Shown here: one piece after another, positions 54,070 through 63,870 of the stretch
Layout: the number at the start of each line of letters is the position of its first letter
Position numbering within the stretch: the stretch's first letter is position 1
NCBI RefSeq assembly: GCF_001431425.1
Contig: NZ_LDJG01000003.1
Span: 62,001 to 126,000 of the forward strand
Source of the DNA: Stenotrophomonas nitritireducens
Lineage (GTDB): Bacteria > Pseudomonadota > Gammaproteobacteria > Xanthomonadales > Xanthomonadaceae
Length of the DNA: 64,000 nucleotides
Direction of reading: 5' to 3'
Notes under the pieces: model-generated
What the model was told of the DNA's origin: nothing
Databases searched by the model: none
The model's input: only the letters and a program-made list of their open reading frames with translations
Made by a program: the position numbers and the translations under genes

Positions 54070-56399
54070 ATCCTCACTTCTCAGGTTTCATCCAGCTCGG
54101 GAAAGAGCTCGCCGCAACGCATGGAGTCGCCTGGGAGATTCCGCTGGATCAAAGCGGCACTGCGAACAAAGGACATGAATGGGACCTCACTACGCTAGCA
54201 GGGGGCGTTGCTCCCAAGCATCGCTTGCGCCACTTCAGTTCGGAAGGTTCGGCACTTGATGCGATCAACGCAGCTCGCTCTTCCAACGGGATGCCGGCTC
54301 TGCCTGCTCGCACTTTGTCGCCGGCATGGCAGGACCTCATCAAAGCTGCAGTCATGGAACAGCTGTTTGTTCGCCGCAACTCGTTCGGCCACATCGCCAA
54401 CAATGTGGCACGCCCCTTGCGCGTGATCGCTACATGCGCGGGAGACACCGAGCCGTGGAGTGTCACTATTGATGAGATGGCTCTCGCGGTTCGTACCGGC
54501 AACAGCATCCAGGCATCGGGCAAGCTTGGCGATTTGATCGCGGGGCTGACCAAGGTGCTATTTGATACCAACCACTTGGCCGACGTGGGACCGCTCTACC
54601 CTGCCCTCGCCACCGCACGTCTCCAGCCTAGAGTCACTCGACGGTCCAAATTTCTCAATTCTCAAGAGGAAATTCGGCACAACCTGGAAGATCGCAAACG
54701 CGCTGAGCGCCTACCCGAACGTCGCGCTTTCTGGGAGCTGGTCCGGATCGTCATGACCGAGCAGCCCCAGACCTTCATGGACGAACTGCGTTTTGCAGCC
54801 ATTCGGATCATGATCTTGACGGGCTTCCGAATTGGAGAGGCCACGCTCCTTCCCGCTGAGTGGCGAGCGGACCGGCACTACTACGACTCGAAGCAGCGGC
54901 CTGCCGGGGAGCTAGGTGGGTATTCCCATTCGCTTATGATCCGACACTTCGCCGAAAAGCAGCAAGCAAAGAACGCCGATAGCAAGGTGCTCATCGCCAG
55001 TACTCACTACGTTCCTCAGATGTTCGAGGAGATTGTGAGCGAAACCCTGACCCATGCTGCGGCAATCACCAACCCGCTACGGAACACGCTGAGAAAGCAG
55101 ACTGAAACAGGGCGAGTTTTGCCAGACTTTGCGCTCAGTGATCTGGTGCCGACCACGCAAATCTACACCCGCCTCTCTGGAAACGCCTTTTGGTTAGACC
55201 TGGCCGAGGACAAAAAGCAGTATTGGATGCAGAGGTGCCGTCAGAACTATTCTGCTGATTGCTTCGACGAGCTCCACAAGGTTCAAGAGAGCTTGAACGC
55301 TAGTTTCCAAGGTGAAATGAGTGCGACCGCTCGCATGTACTTTCGCCGGATGGCGGGATTCGAGGGAAAGGATGGTGGCGCATTGGTACTGAGAGACGTG
55401 GAAGGCAGGGCAGTTTCACCCAACGGAAGGCGCGACATGAGCAAGGTCTTCGTGAGAATTGGGGATCTTGAAAATTATCTTCGTGTCGCGGCCGGCTCAA
55501 AGTTGCCGGATACCGAGCTTTTCAGTCTGACCGATCGCAGCTTTGCTTCCTGGGAGTTCCTTTTCCTGCATCCGAAACGCTCCCTGGCTGAGGAGCGAAA
55601 CAATGGGGTCTGCGATGTCACCCGATACGTCTCCGTTGGTCGGCCCGATACAAGCTTGGTCAATCTTTCCCTGGGAGAGCAGAAGTCCCGCGACACGCTG
55701 TTCAAACGGTATGGTCAATCTGACGACGACAAGGACTTGGTGCTCACCTCCCACACCTTGCGTCACCTACAGAACACAGAGCTTTTCCGTCTCGGCGTAG
55801 CCGACACCATCATCTCCAAACGCTTCAATCGCCGCAGCGTGGTCCAAAGCTACGAGTACGATCATCGCAGCTTGGCGGAAGAGCTGGATCAACTCGAACT
55901 GCCTGCAGACGTGGAAATGGCGCTCGGCGAGAAAGCCAGCACTGTCGCGAAGATGATCCAATCCGGGAAAGCCAGCGGTCCAATCGTGGATGCGTTCAAG
56001 AAGATCCAGAGTACCGAGGGTGACACCGCCGCGTTCGAGTTCCTTAAGGTCGAAGCGGACGGTTTTCACGCGACTCCCTACGGGCATTGCTTGAACAGCT
56101 TCACTGTCGACCCGTGTCCAAAGCATCTCGAGTGCTTTTCCGGCTGCCGCCATCTATCGGCAACCAGCTTGCCGGAGAACCGCCGTCACCTGCAGACGCT
56201 AGAACTCAAGCTGATCGCGGCTGTCGAGATCGCAGAGGCCAAGCCTTCAAAGAGCATCGGCCGCACAAACCAGATTCAACATGCCAAGGTCAGACTTGAC
56301 GGCGTGCGCACGCTCCTGGCGACCAAGCAAGGCGAAAAGCCATTCCCCGATGGTCCCGACCTCTCTCTTCCTCGCCGCACTGGAGTCATGGATGGATAA
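54066..56399 (+). CDS. Tyrosine recombinase 3 of 3, large, with Cys-rich C terminus
   Basis: 777 residues from TTG 54066, overlapping the previous stop. Catalytic residues: ILTGFRIGEATLLPAEW (Arg I), TSHTLRHLQNTELFRLG (His-x-x-Arg) and RRSVVQSYEYDHRS (Tyr). Large insertions surround the core, with a long helical segment before the second half. The C terminus has a Cys/His set (YGHCLNSFTVDPCPKHLECFSGCRHLSA) like recombinase 2. It overlaps the fourth gene by 8 bp. Its size is unusual for a tyrosine recombinase. Confidence 0.8.
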   Translation: MNPHFSGFIQLGKELAATHGVAWEIPLDQSGTANKGHEWDLTTLAGGVAPKHRLRHFSSEGSALDAINAARSSNGMPALPARTLSPAWQDLIKAAVMEQLFVRRNSFGHIANNVARPLRVIATCAGDTEPWSVTIDEMALAVRTGNSIQASGKLGDLIAGLTKVLFDTNHLADVGPLYPALATARLQPRVTRRSKFLNSQEEIRHNLEDRKRAERLPERRAFWELVRIVMTEQPQTFMDELRFAAIRIMILTGFRIGEATLLPAEWRADRHYYDSKQRPAGELGGYSHSLMIRHFAEKQQAKNADSKVLIASTHYVPQMFEEIVSETLTHAAAITNPLRNTLRKQTETGRVLPDFALSDLVPTTQIYTRLSGNAFWLDLAEDKKQYWMQRCRQNYSADCFDELHKVQESLNASFQGEMSATARMYFRRMAGFEGKDGGALVLRDVEGRAVSPNGRRDMSKVFVRIGDLENYLRVAAGSKLPDTELFSLTDRSFASWEFLFLHPKRSLAEERNNGVCDVTRYVSVGRPDTSLVNLSLGEQKSRDTLFKRYGQSDDDKDLVLTSHTLRHLQNTELFRLGVADTIISKRFNRRSVVQSYEYDHRSLAEELDQLELPADVEMALGEKASTVAKMIQSGKASGPIVDAFKKIQSTEGDTAAFEFLKVEADGFHATPYGHCLNSFTVDPCPKHLECFSGCRHLSATSLPENRRHLQTLELKLIAAVEIAEAKPSKSIGRTNQIQHAKVRLDGVRTLLATKQGEKPFPDGPDLSLPRRTGVMDG

Positions 56400-56871
56400 C
56401 GACAGCTTGCAACAAGCCACATCCCATTCCGATCCGGAAATGTGCCGAGTGCTGGAGGACTTGCTATCGCGCGACGAGGACATCACCGCGCGAGCAGTTG
56501 CACGTTTGCATCCGCGAATCAACGCAGCGTCGTCGATCACCCGGAGCGTAGAACGCAGCCGCATGCTTGCGCAGTATCAGGAGCGGCAAGCCGAGTTCCG
56601 TCGTTGGCGAGGCAGGCCGGGAAAGCTGTCTGGTGTTGCCGCGGCCAGCGCCCTGGCGGATCGCGATATGCGCATCGCCGAGCTCGAATCGCAGGTCGCT
56701 CTGCTAACGGCATCCCACGTCGCGATGATCCGCGCAGTTGGCGAACTGGGCGGCTTCAGCAAGTGGGCACAATTCTATGAATCGTACAGCGGCTCAAGGG
56801 ACCGGCTGGTGCAGTTGGGCGCGCTGCCAGAAGCAACAGTGGAGTCACTTCCGCAGCGCAGGCCAAAGTAG
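56392..56871 (+). CDS. Small coiled-coil partner of the recombinase unit (TnpC-like)
   Basis: 159 residues from ATG 56392, inside the end of recombinase 3. It has a helical, charged N half (VLEDLLSRDEDITARAVARLHPRIN) and a coiled coil (ADRDMRIAELESQVALLTASHVAMIRAVGELGGF), ending WAQFYESYSGSRDRLVQLGALP. No catalytic motif. Tn554-type units also end with a small coiled-coil protein (TnpC), so the role may be similar; similarity is in layout, not shown by sequence. Confidence 0.7.
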   Translation: MDNDSLQQATSHSDPEMCRVLEDLLSRDEDITARAVARLHPRINAASSITRSVERSRMLAQYQERQAEFRRWRGRPGKLSGVAAASALADRDMRIAELESQVALLTASHVAMIRAVGELGGFSKWAQFYESYSGSRDRLVQLGALPEATVESLPQRRPK

Positions 56872-56908
56872 CAGGCCATGCTTCGGCCGCGGGCCGGCAG
56901 CGAGTGAT

Positions 56909-57532
56909 TCACACGAATCTATTGCGAAGTAACCACTGAGCGGGCGCCAATTCCTCAAGAGCGTAGACCGCGCCGTTGGGCAGCGGCAATCCAGTCTGGA
57001 AACGGCGGAAGCGGCGCATGTCCTCACTGGTGTCCACGCCGAACCCAAGCAGCTTCCAAGCCACCATGCCGATCCAGATGCCGTGGCCGAAGCAGACCGT
57101 TCCATCGGGAAGCAACGGGAGCCGGTCGGCCATGAACACGGATACTCGGCTCGCGAACTGCCCGAAGCTTTCGGCCTGCTCGCCCATTTGTTTTGTGGGA
57201 TCACCCTCTTTCCAGAACGCATCGGCGATAGGGCGCCGTTGTGCTTGGTCCATGCCAGCGATCAACACCGGGTCGACCATGTCGAATTCTTGTAGCAACG
57301 GCTCCTGCTCGATCTTGACCTGCATTCGCTTGGCGTAAGGCTCGGCGGTGTCCAGTGCCCTAATAAAGGGCGAGGCAAGAATCCTGGGAGGCCGAGCTGG
57401 CAGCCGTGCAGATAGCGCGCCTGCCTGCTTGCGCCCCGCTTCTGTCAGTGGGATCAAGGCATGGGGCATGGTGATGCCTCCAGCGTTGGAGACACTTTCT
57501 CCGTGGCGTACCAGATAGATGGAGCGAAGCAT
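56909..57532 (-). CDS. Histidine phosphatase (phosphoglycerate mutase-like)
   Basis: 207 residues from ATG 57532 with AGAAGG upstream. The active-site LVRHGESVSN is at 7-16, followed by PLTEAGRKQAGAL, the second Arg in ILASPFIRALDTAEPYA and a late His in CFGHGIWIGMVAW. These are the residues of the histidine phosphatase superfamily (phospho-His intermediate). The substrate is unknown. The gene is on the opposite strand from the recombinases and the Avs-like gene, and could be part of the island cargo or resident. Confidence 0.85.
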   Translation of the reverse strand: MLRSIYLVRHGESVSNAGGITMPHALIPLTEAGRKQAGALSARLPARPPRILASPFIRALDTAEPYAKRMQVKIEQEPLLQEFDMVDPVLIAGMDQAQRRPIADAFWKEGDPTKQMGEQAESFGQFASRVSVFMADRLPLLPDGTVCFGHGIWIGMVAWKLLGFGVDTSEDMRRFRRFQTGLPLPNGAVYALEELAPAQWLLRNRFV

Positions 57533-57820
57533 CAATGCAGCCTTCTTGTAAGTATCAGGTATATCGGGGGTGAACCCGTCGGCCGTCATCATCGCATCGC
57601 TTCCCGAAACCGTGGGGAGGGAAGCCATATCTGGCGGTCTCCCCGCCGCGATGGCCCAGTGTGGGTATACATGGTGTAATTCTCCTCGACAAACGGCGGC
57701 CGCCGGTCGCCCTCCCCCCTTTAAGCCGCCTTTGGTGCTACTTCCGATGACGCATAACGCAGGCATGAGCGATGCCCTTCGCAACTCCCCCTTTCGCGGC
57801 CAGCGGCTGGATCATGCGGG

Positions 57821-60800
57821 ATGAGCGCTCCGTACAGCGGCCCCTATGAAGCGCTGAGAAAAGCCCTCCACGGTCTTCCGGCGACCGGTCATCCAGGCTT
57901 TGAAGGTTTCATCGGGCATGTGTTGAGCGCGATTACCGGAATCGGTTTTCGCCTCGCTGCAAGCGGGCAGCAGGATGGAACCGATGGCGATTCGGCGCAG
58001 CCCGTCGATTTCTTGAGCTACGAGTGCAAGCGTCACGATGCGCATGTCGATAGCCAAAGCGTGCTGTCCAAGCTCGCCGAACTCTCCACTCGTCAGGATG
58101 TGGATCTCTGGGTACTGGCGGGCACTGCGCCGGTCCATAGCCAGCTTGCGCGCAAGATTACCGCGATCGGGCAGGCACAGTCTCTGGAAACATTGGTCCT
58201 TGATTGGACCGAGACCACAAGCCTACCGCCTCTTGCAGTGGCCTGCGCCATGGTCGCGTCGGATGTACTCGAGTTCATGTCGAGCGGTGGACTCTCGGAA
58301 CAGGATCTTCAGTGCATCCGTGACGAACTCGGCCGGGTGCCACTAGATGAGCGCTTCCTCTCACATTCCGATGCCATTCGCGCACAATTGGATACCGCGC
58401 GCCTCGGCCTTGAGGGTATCCGCCAGCGCAACATCGCGTGGATGCAATCGAGACTGTCTGATCGAGACACCGCCAGGATTGCATTTGGCCAACCTCTGGC
58501 GCCAAGAGCCGCGACGAAAAGCCATACCCTTGCTCGTCCGCGGATCACCAGCCGCGTCCAGAGTTTTCTGCGTGGCGAAGGCAACCAATCTCCACTGTTC
58601 ATCCTCGGCAACGAGGGCGTCGGCAAGTCGTGGGCGGTCGCTCAAGCATGGGCACTGGAATCCGAACCGCCCGCACTTTTCATCTGCTCGGCCGATCAGT
58701 TCATGCAGATCGTACCTGGCGAGGCCATCAAGGTTGTTGCGAAGATCATCGCCAAGCAGTGCGGCGCGCAAACGCATGAATCCGAGAACATCCGCTGGCA
58801 ACGAAAGTTGGAACGATGGCTGTCCACTACTCACCATAATGTTCGCTTTTTGATCTATCTCGATGGCATCAACCAGCAGCAGACCGTCGATTGGGCTAGG
58901 CTGATCGATGCCCTGGACGCGCAGATACGGCCAGCTGGCGGCCGCGTGATCGTCTCTTCCCGTCGTGCATACTTCGACAGCTACCTGTCGGGTAGGCTGA
59001 TGTCGACACGCCCGCACACCATTTCGGTCCCGCAATGGGATGAGGAGGAGCGCGACGCCATTCTCCGCCAACGCGGACTCGATCCGGCGATCGTGACACG
59101 CATGGTGCTGGAATCCCTCCGCAACCCAAGGCTCCTTGGAATCGCCCTGGACCTGCTCGACAACGAAGCAATCGCAAGTCTGGAACAGCTCGACATCGGG
59201 ACACTCCTGTTCGCGCACCTTCTCGCCGCCAACCAGTCCAGCCAGCAGCCCATGCCGGCGCATCTCCTCGTTAGACGACTGAGCGACCATGCCAAACAGC
59301 TCATTGCCAAGGTCAACAACGGTCAGTTCGAAGATCTGTTGATTTTCGAAGATCTCGAATCTGTCGTCGAGGAGCACTATTTCCATCCGATCGAACACGA
59401 TCCGACACGTTATATCCTGAGCCAGGATGGCCTCCGTCTGGCGCTGGCGCTTGCCGTGCTCGATCATCTACGCCAAGCGATGCGCAATGGCCGCCCCCTG
59501 GTGCCGAGCGCACTGGCGCTGATCGATCCTGTGGCCGCACTCGACGATGCCAGCGGCGTGGTGCTTGCGGCGCTGTCGATCAGCTGTGCCGACGACAAAG
59601 AGAGTGATCAGATCCGCATCGCCCTGCTCGTTGCCTTTGCAGAAATGCAGAATCCGAGCCATGACGATCTCGCGCCCTTCATCGCACGGGCCATCACAAG
59701 ACCTGCGACATTCATGGAGGCCGCCTACACGCTGTGCCTGGGTCGAAACAATCGGCCAAATCTCAACTGGATCAAGCTGGCGATCTGGGACGCTGCATCC
59801 AACACGGCGGCCTGGACCGTCGTCTCCGACCATCTTCTGCGATGGCTACGCACGCACACGCTGGATCCGACCCGCGTACTGTCGCATCGACATGGGGATG
59901 ATCCCGAGCAACTGAAAACGAAACTGCAGGAAGCCGCGGACAAGCTCGATAACGCAATCGACGCGCTGACGCCGGCCGAGCGCCCTCTGCTCGATAGCCT
60001 CAACCGAGTGACCGAAGATTCGGCGCCGCTGCATGAACTCGCGATTGCTCTGATGGCCGGTCGACCGCTTGCGCCTTTTGCCGATGCATTCGCCGCATTC
60101 GCGCTGGGGTGCCATCTCGACCCGACTCCCTTTACAGCCGTCGATCGCCTAACCTGGATCTGCCGCCTCAACACCGTTGACTGGCCAGCGATGCGCGAGG
60201 CCATTCTGATGTGGGCCGACCGTCTGACAGGCGCCGAGTCCTCACCTTCTGCCCGTTGGTCGGGCGCGACGCTGCTGTACATGACCGGGCACCCGGAGGA
60301 CGCGATCCGCGGCTACAGCCTGCGGATGTCGATGTCCCAGCGCATGACGCACTGGCAAAGGTTGAAGCGTTCATGGCGCGCCATGGATGCGAGCGACGTC
60401 AATAGCTCGGAGCCCGAAGACCTGGACGAATGCGAACAGCGCTTCCGCGAACTCCCCGTCAGCAAGCTGAGTCTGACTTTCGGCGTCACTTCCGAGGATC
60501 ACACCTTCCGGGAAGCGCTCGCGCCCCTTGCGCGGTTTCGACCGGATATCGCGATCTCAAAGATCCGTGAGCTGGCCATCGATGCACCAACGCGTAGCGG
60601 AATGCCATTTCGACAAGGCCTACTCAAAGCCCACAAGCACGGTGCCGCTTTGACTCCCGAGATCGCAACCACATATCTTAAGCTGCGAGAACGAGATCTG
60701 CTCCAACGCTGCACGAAGTTATCGTCTGAGCATCCGGCTCTGCTAAGCAGTACGTGTCTGGATCTCGCGCTGCCTCACATAACGCCCGAGCAACAGCTGG

Positions 60801-62410
60801 AGGCGTTCTCATTCGAGGGTGCTGACAGACATGTCTGGCACCGGCTGGTCGCGAAGTTCAAGGCGGCGGAACTGCAGCCCCAGGACATCGATACGGCACT
60901 GGCTATGGCCATCGATTCGCGCAAAGACATCGCAACGTGCTACTTGCTGTGCTTGCTGAGCACTATTCCTATGCTAGATAGCCGGGGGCAAACGGCTCTG
61001 GATTTGCCCCATTCTTCTTGCGAGATGATCCGCATCCATGCCCTCGCCCTGATCGAGGCCCAGGGAACACGCTTCCAGCTGCAGCAATTCGTAGCAAGTG
61101 AATGGGACGCAGCAGGAAAAAGTGCTGCCGAGGCGTATTACGGATCACTGGTCCTACTTCGAGCCCTCTCTGAAGCCGACGCAGATCTGGCGAGCGTCGC
61201 GCGAAGAATCACCCCTGATCTTTTCGGGGCATTGGCAACGGCTTCTGACACTGGCGCCAAGCTCTGCGCTGAGTTCCTCGAATCAAACATCCGCCACGCC
61301 CTTCGCAGCACGATTCCGCCACCGGCGGTCGACATCAGCGTCAACGACTCCATCGATGGCATCGCGACAAACATCAGCGTCTCCACCAAGCCGTCCGCTG
61401 AATCCATTGCCGACGCATTTCGTAATTTCGGCGATCTGGCGGCCAGTGAAACTGAGGACCGGGAGAAAAGCGACGTTTTCAACGAGTTCGTCGATATGCT
61501 TGAAGCTCAGAAAGTATCCTTCGTCCTGCGCCCGCTCACGCCTGAGCAGACCGCCAGCATTCTGCGCGCCTGCCCGGAACGCATCGATCACTGGATCGAA
61601 TTACTGCTACCTCCAGACAGCGTCCCCAACTGGATTTGCAAAGGAATCGCCTTGGCATTCGCAGCCCATCTTGCTGCCGACGATGCTGATACGGCGCTGC
61701 GCCTCATTGATGGGTATACCCGGGTTGATGACATCGTAACCCGATCTTTTGGATTCACCCGCCTAGACATGTTGCAACAGGCGATCTGGTCGTCCACGTC
61801 ATCCGAAGAGTTCAATCTCAAGCGCCGAAATCGCCTCGCCCTCGCTTCCAATGATGCAGCGCTCGCGCAGGAAGTGATGGCGGCCGAACGTTGGGGGCAC
61901 ACTAAGTTTCTCGATGATCTTGTTCGCGAATGGGTATCGGCGCCGGAACCCGCACTCCGAGCGCGTGCTATTTCCATTCAGGGCTGGCGTGGCCTGTCGG
62001 ACGTGTGGCCAGCGGAGCTAGAGGCCGCTGCCGGCACGGTTGGCTTCCTGGCTCAAGTCCATACCGCGGCCAAGAATGCGCACGACAAGAATCGTAATGC
62101 CCGCTATTGGTACGAGAAGATGTGCCATGCAACCACCAGCGTCGATTTCTGGCGTTCAATGACCTTGATGTCGAACACGGTCGACCATCGTACCGACCTG
62201 TGGAGAGAGATTCCGGCGCAAGCCAGTAAATGGGTGTCGATCTACGAGGCCGATATCCTCGACGCGACCCGAAACGCCATCCGTCACCAAAAGTCAAAAC
62301 TCGAACGCACCCTGTACGGAATCAACAAGCCGCCGCAGATCTACCTCATCAAACCCCACGAGGCAGCTCCCGGAAAGAGACTAGAAGAGATCGAGGGAGC
62401 GGCGCTGTGA
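57821..62410 (+). CDS. Giant Mrr-like nuclease plus STAND NTPase protein (Avs-like)
   Basis: 1529 residues. Residues 1-115 look like an Mrr-type PD-(D/E)xK domain: GFEGFIGHVLSAITG, then GTDGD (D55) and SYECKR (E68, K70). A STAND/NACHT-type ATPase follows: Walker A LGNEGVGKSWAV at about 265-275, Walker B FLIYLDGINQQQ at about 345, and the sensor strand GGRVIVSSRRAYF. The remaining 1000 residues are helical repeats suited to binding a phage protein. This is the Avs architecture: a nuclease triggered when the sensor recognises a viral protein. Start: ATG 57821 is the first in frame; its ribosome binding site is weak. Confidence 0.75.
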   Translation: MSAPYSGPYEALRKALHGLPATGHPGFEGFIGHVLSAITGIGFRLAASGQQDGTDGDSAQPVDFLSYECKRHDAHVDSQSVLSKLAELSTRQDVDLWVLAGTAPVHSQLARKITAIGQAQSLETLVLDWTETTSLPPLAVACAMVASDVLEFMSSGGLSEQDLQCIRDELGRVPLDERFLSHSDAIRAQLDTARLGLEGIRQRNIAWMQSRLSDRDTARIAFGQPLAPRAATKSHTLARPRITSRVQSFLRGEGNQSPLFILGNEGVGKSWAVAQAWALESEPPALFICSADQFMQIVPGEAIKVVAKIIAKQCGAQTHESENIRWQRKLERWLSTTHHNVRFLIYLDGINQQQTVDWARLIDALDAQIRPAGGRVIVSSRRAYFDSYLSGRLMSTRPHTISVPQWDEEERDAILRQRGLDPAIVTRMVLESLRNPRLLGIALDLLDNEAIASLEQLDIGTLLFAHLLAANQSSQQPMPAHLLVRRLSDHAKQLIAKVNNGQFEDLLIFEDLESVVEEHYFHPIEHDPTRYILSQDGLRLALALAVLDHLRQAMRNGRPLVPSALALIDPVAALDDASGVVLAALSISCADDKESDQIRIALLVAFAEMQNPSHDDLAPFIARAITRPATFMEAAYTLCLGRNNRPNLNWIKLAIWDAASNTAAWTVVSDHLLRWLRTHTLDPTRVLSHRHGDDPEQLKTKLQEAADKLDNAIDALTPAERPLLDSLNRVTEDSAPLHELAIALMAGRPLAPFADAFAAFALGCHLDPTPFTAVDRLTWICRLNTVDWPAMREAILMWADRLTGAESSPSARWSGATLLYMTGHPEDAIRGYSLRMSMSQRMTHWQRLKRSWRAMDASDVNSSEPEDLDECEQRFRELPVSKLSLTFGVTSEDHTFREALAPLARFRPDIAISKIRELAIDAPTRSGMPFRQGLLKAHKHGAALTPEIATTYLKLRERDLLQRCTKLSSEHPALLSSTCLDLALPHITPEQQLEAFSFEGADRHVWHRLVAKFKAAELQPQDIDTALAMAIDSRKDIATCYLLCLLSTIPMLDSRGQTALDLPHSSCEMIRIHALALIEAQGTRFQLQQFVASEWDAAGKSAAEAYYGSLVLLRALSEADADLASVARRITPDLFGALATASDTGAKLCAEFLESNIRHALRSTIPPPAVDISVNDSIDGIATNISVSTKPSAESIADAFRNFGDLAASETEDREKSDVFNEFVDMLEAQKVSFVLRPLTPEQTASILRACPERIDHWIELLLPPDSVPNWICKGIALAFAAHLAADDADTALRLIDGYTRVDDIVTRSFGFTRLDMLQQAIWSSTSSEEFNLKRRNRLALASNDAALAQEVMAAERWGHTKFLDDLVREWVSAPEPALRARAISIQGWRGLSDVWPAELEAAAGTVGFLAQVHTAAKNAHDKNRNARYWYEKMCHATTSVDFWRSMTLMSNTVDHRTDLWREIPAQASKWVSIYEADILDATRNAIRHQKSKLERTLYGINKPPQIYLIKPHEAAPGKRLEEIEGAAL

Positions 62411-62913
62411 GCGTTGGCAAGCATGCAAGCCCATCGACACGTGGCTTTGTTATTCCGCGTTAGGGAAAATCTGACAGCCGATCGCGGCAACCACTGGCTG
62501 CGAGTATCTTGGAAGATCGTAATCTGAACCAGCCCCGCCAGCTCGGCCTCGCACCCGTCCACCGGATGCCGCTCGCCTCTGCGACGGCTGACCGGTGTGC
62601 TCGCTGGCACTTCTATGGATCTGCTCCAGCTCATCGGCTGGCGCGGGCCTTGATCGGCCTCCTTGTAAGTGTCCGTGATAACGGGAGTGCCCCCGCTCCA
62701 CACTGACTTGCGCGCGCCTCGGAACCCGTGCTAGGCTTTTGCCATACCAGCGACTAGGAGTAGCTCCGGTCTAAGGTCTGGTCCCTAGGGCGTTTTATCA
62801 ACTTACGCATGCCCGGTCGCAGGCTAACGCCCGACCGGGCATTTCGTTTTTGCAGCTCTAGCCGGTAATGGGCTACGCTCCCCTCCATTATAGGGAGCGA
62901 GAGGCCGCGATTC
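62411..62913. other. 503-bp gap between Avs-like gene and reverse transcriptase
   Basis: 62411-62700 holds no convincing gene. 62662-62694 (CTTGTAAGTGTCCGTGATAA onward) matches 57545-57577 at 25 of 33 positions, in direct orientation. 62735-62860 is the candidate retron ncRNA. Confidence 0.5.
62735..62860 (+). ncRNA. Candidate retron msr-msd RNA
   Basis: The region before the reverse transcriptase is rich in hairpins. 62809-62842 is a perfect 11-bp stem (ATGCCCGGTCG / CGACCGGGCAT) with GGC-TAAC-GCC stacked in its loop, a good msd candidate. Upstream, GGAG-TAG-CTCC and CTAGG/CCTAG pairs could be msr stems. The outer a1/a2 pairing could not be set by eye, so ends are approximate. The big hairpin followed by TTCGTTTTT could instead be a terminator. 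Confidence 0.5.
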
Positions 62914-63870
62914 ATGACCCCACAGCCGTTACACAAGCTGTTCGACGCCATGTATCACGGCAAATACCGCTTCGACGAGTTTTTGGCCCTTTCTCCCAGG
63001 GAGAACTACAGCCCGGTTAGCTGGAAGAGCCGCACCATCTATAAGCCATCCAGAATGTTGAGGGACTTTCATACCTTCCTCAACGGCTTTGTCCTAGAGC
63101 ACCTGCCTGTCAACACTTCAGTCTCCTTTGCATATCGCAAAGGGGCAACCCTTATACAGGCGGTGGAGCCCCATGCTAAGAGCCGGGCCTTCTTCCAGGC
63201 CGACCTAGAGCGGTTCTTCGACAGCATCACAACGCCGCTGATTCGCCGGGTCTTGTTGGAGAGCGAGACGCCCGTCGCCGACCTTCATGATCACTTGGAC
63301 CACATCCTCGGGCTGCTCACCATCGATGGGAAGCTACCCATCGGCTACTCCACCTCCCCGATCGTGAGCAACGCCTGTCTGCTCTCTTTTGACCATCGCT
63401 TGGCGCAAGTCAGCCAAGATCGTGGCTGGATTTACACGCGCTACGCCGACGACATCATGCTGTCTACTGAGGATCGCGCCAATCTTTCGAATGCAGGGGC
63501 CGTCATTGAGACCTGCCTCGCCAGTGAACTGGGCGACGAATTCAAACTCAACCCGGCGAAGAGCAAGCTGACCACGGTTGGCCGAAAGGTCAAGCTCTTA
63601 GGGTTGGTGATCCTACCCACAGGAGACATTGCCATTGATCGGGATGTCAGGAACCGCATTGAGGCTTGGATTCACTTCTACCTACGAGACCGGGCGCGGC
63701 TATTGAAGATATTTGAGGAAACATATAGCCAGGGAATGGAAGAAGGATTGGAGCGGCTCAGTGGCATGATCAGCTACACCCACGCTGCCGATCCGGCCTA
63801 TCTTGAAAAGCTTAGGAGAAAGTTCGGCACCACCGTCATTGACAGCCTCCTGCATAGGTCTGCCCAATGA
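62914..63870 (+). CDS. Retron-type reverse transcriptase
   Basis: 318 residues, a typical retron RT size. Motifs: SFAYRKGATLIQAVEPH (region X-like), FFQADLERFFDSI (catalytic Asp), LPIGYSTSPIVSNACLLSFD, and YTRYADDIMLS (YADD at 177-180). The retron VTG signature is not exact; the matching position reads VKLLGLVI. It makes msDNA by copying the adjacent ncRNA. It overlaps the next gene, an ATPase, by 4 bp (ATGA), as in defence retrons with ATPase effectors. Confidence 0.85.
   Translation: MTPQPLHKLFDAMYHGKYRFDEFLALSPRENYSPVSWKSRTIYKPSRMLRDFHTFLNGFVLEHLPVNTSVSFAYRKGATLIQAVEPHAKSRAFFQADLERFFDSITTPLIRRVLLESETPVADLHDHLDHILGLLTIDGKLPIGYSTSPIVSNACLLSFDHRLAQVSQDRGWIYTRYADDIMLSTEDRANLSNAGAVIETCLASELGDEFKLNPAKSKLTTVGRKVKLLGLVILPTGDIAIDRDVRNRIEAWIHFYLRDRARLLKIFEETYSQGMEEGLERLSGMISYTHAADPAYLEKLRRKFGTTVIDSLLHRSAQ

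Noticed and set aside
51313-56871. Gamma-mobile-trio (GmtY-GmtX-GmtZ) as the identity of the recombinase unit
   Set aside because: Here there are three recombinases plus a small gene in an order and size set that does not fit; kept only as a comparison.
57561-57572. TATCGGGGGT as a fourth copy of the 15-bp repeat
   Set aside because: Only 10 bases match and the following bases differ; better explained by the other repeat at this place.
57533-57784. 84-codon extension of the histidine phosphatase
   Set aside because: The catalytic LVRHGES belongs near the N terminus, and ATG 57532 has a ribosome binding site.
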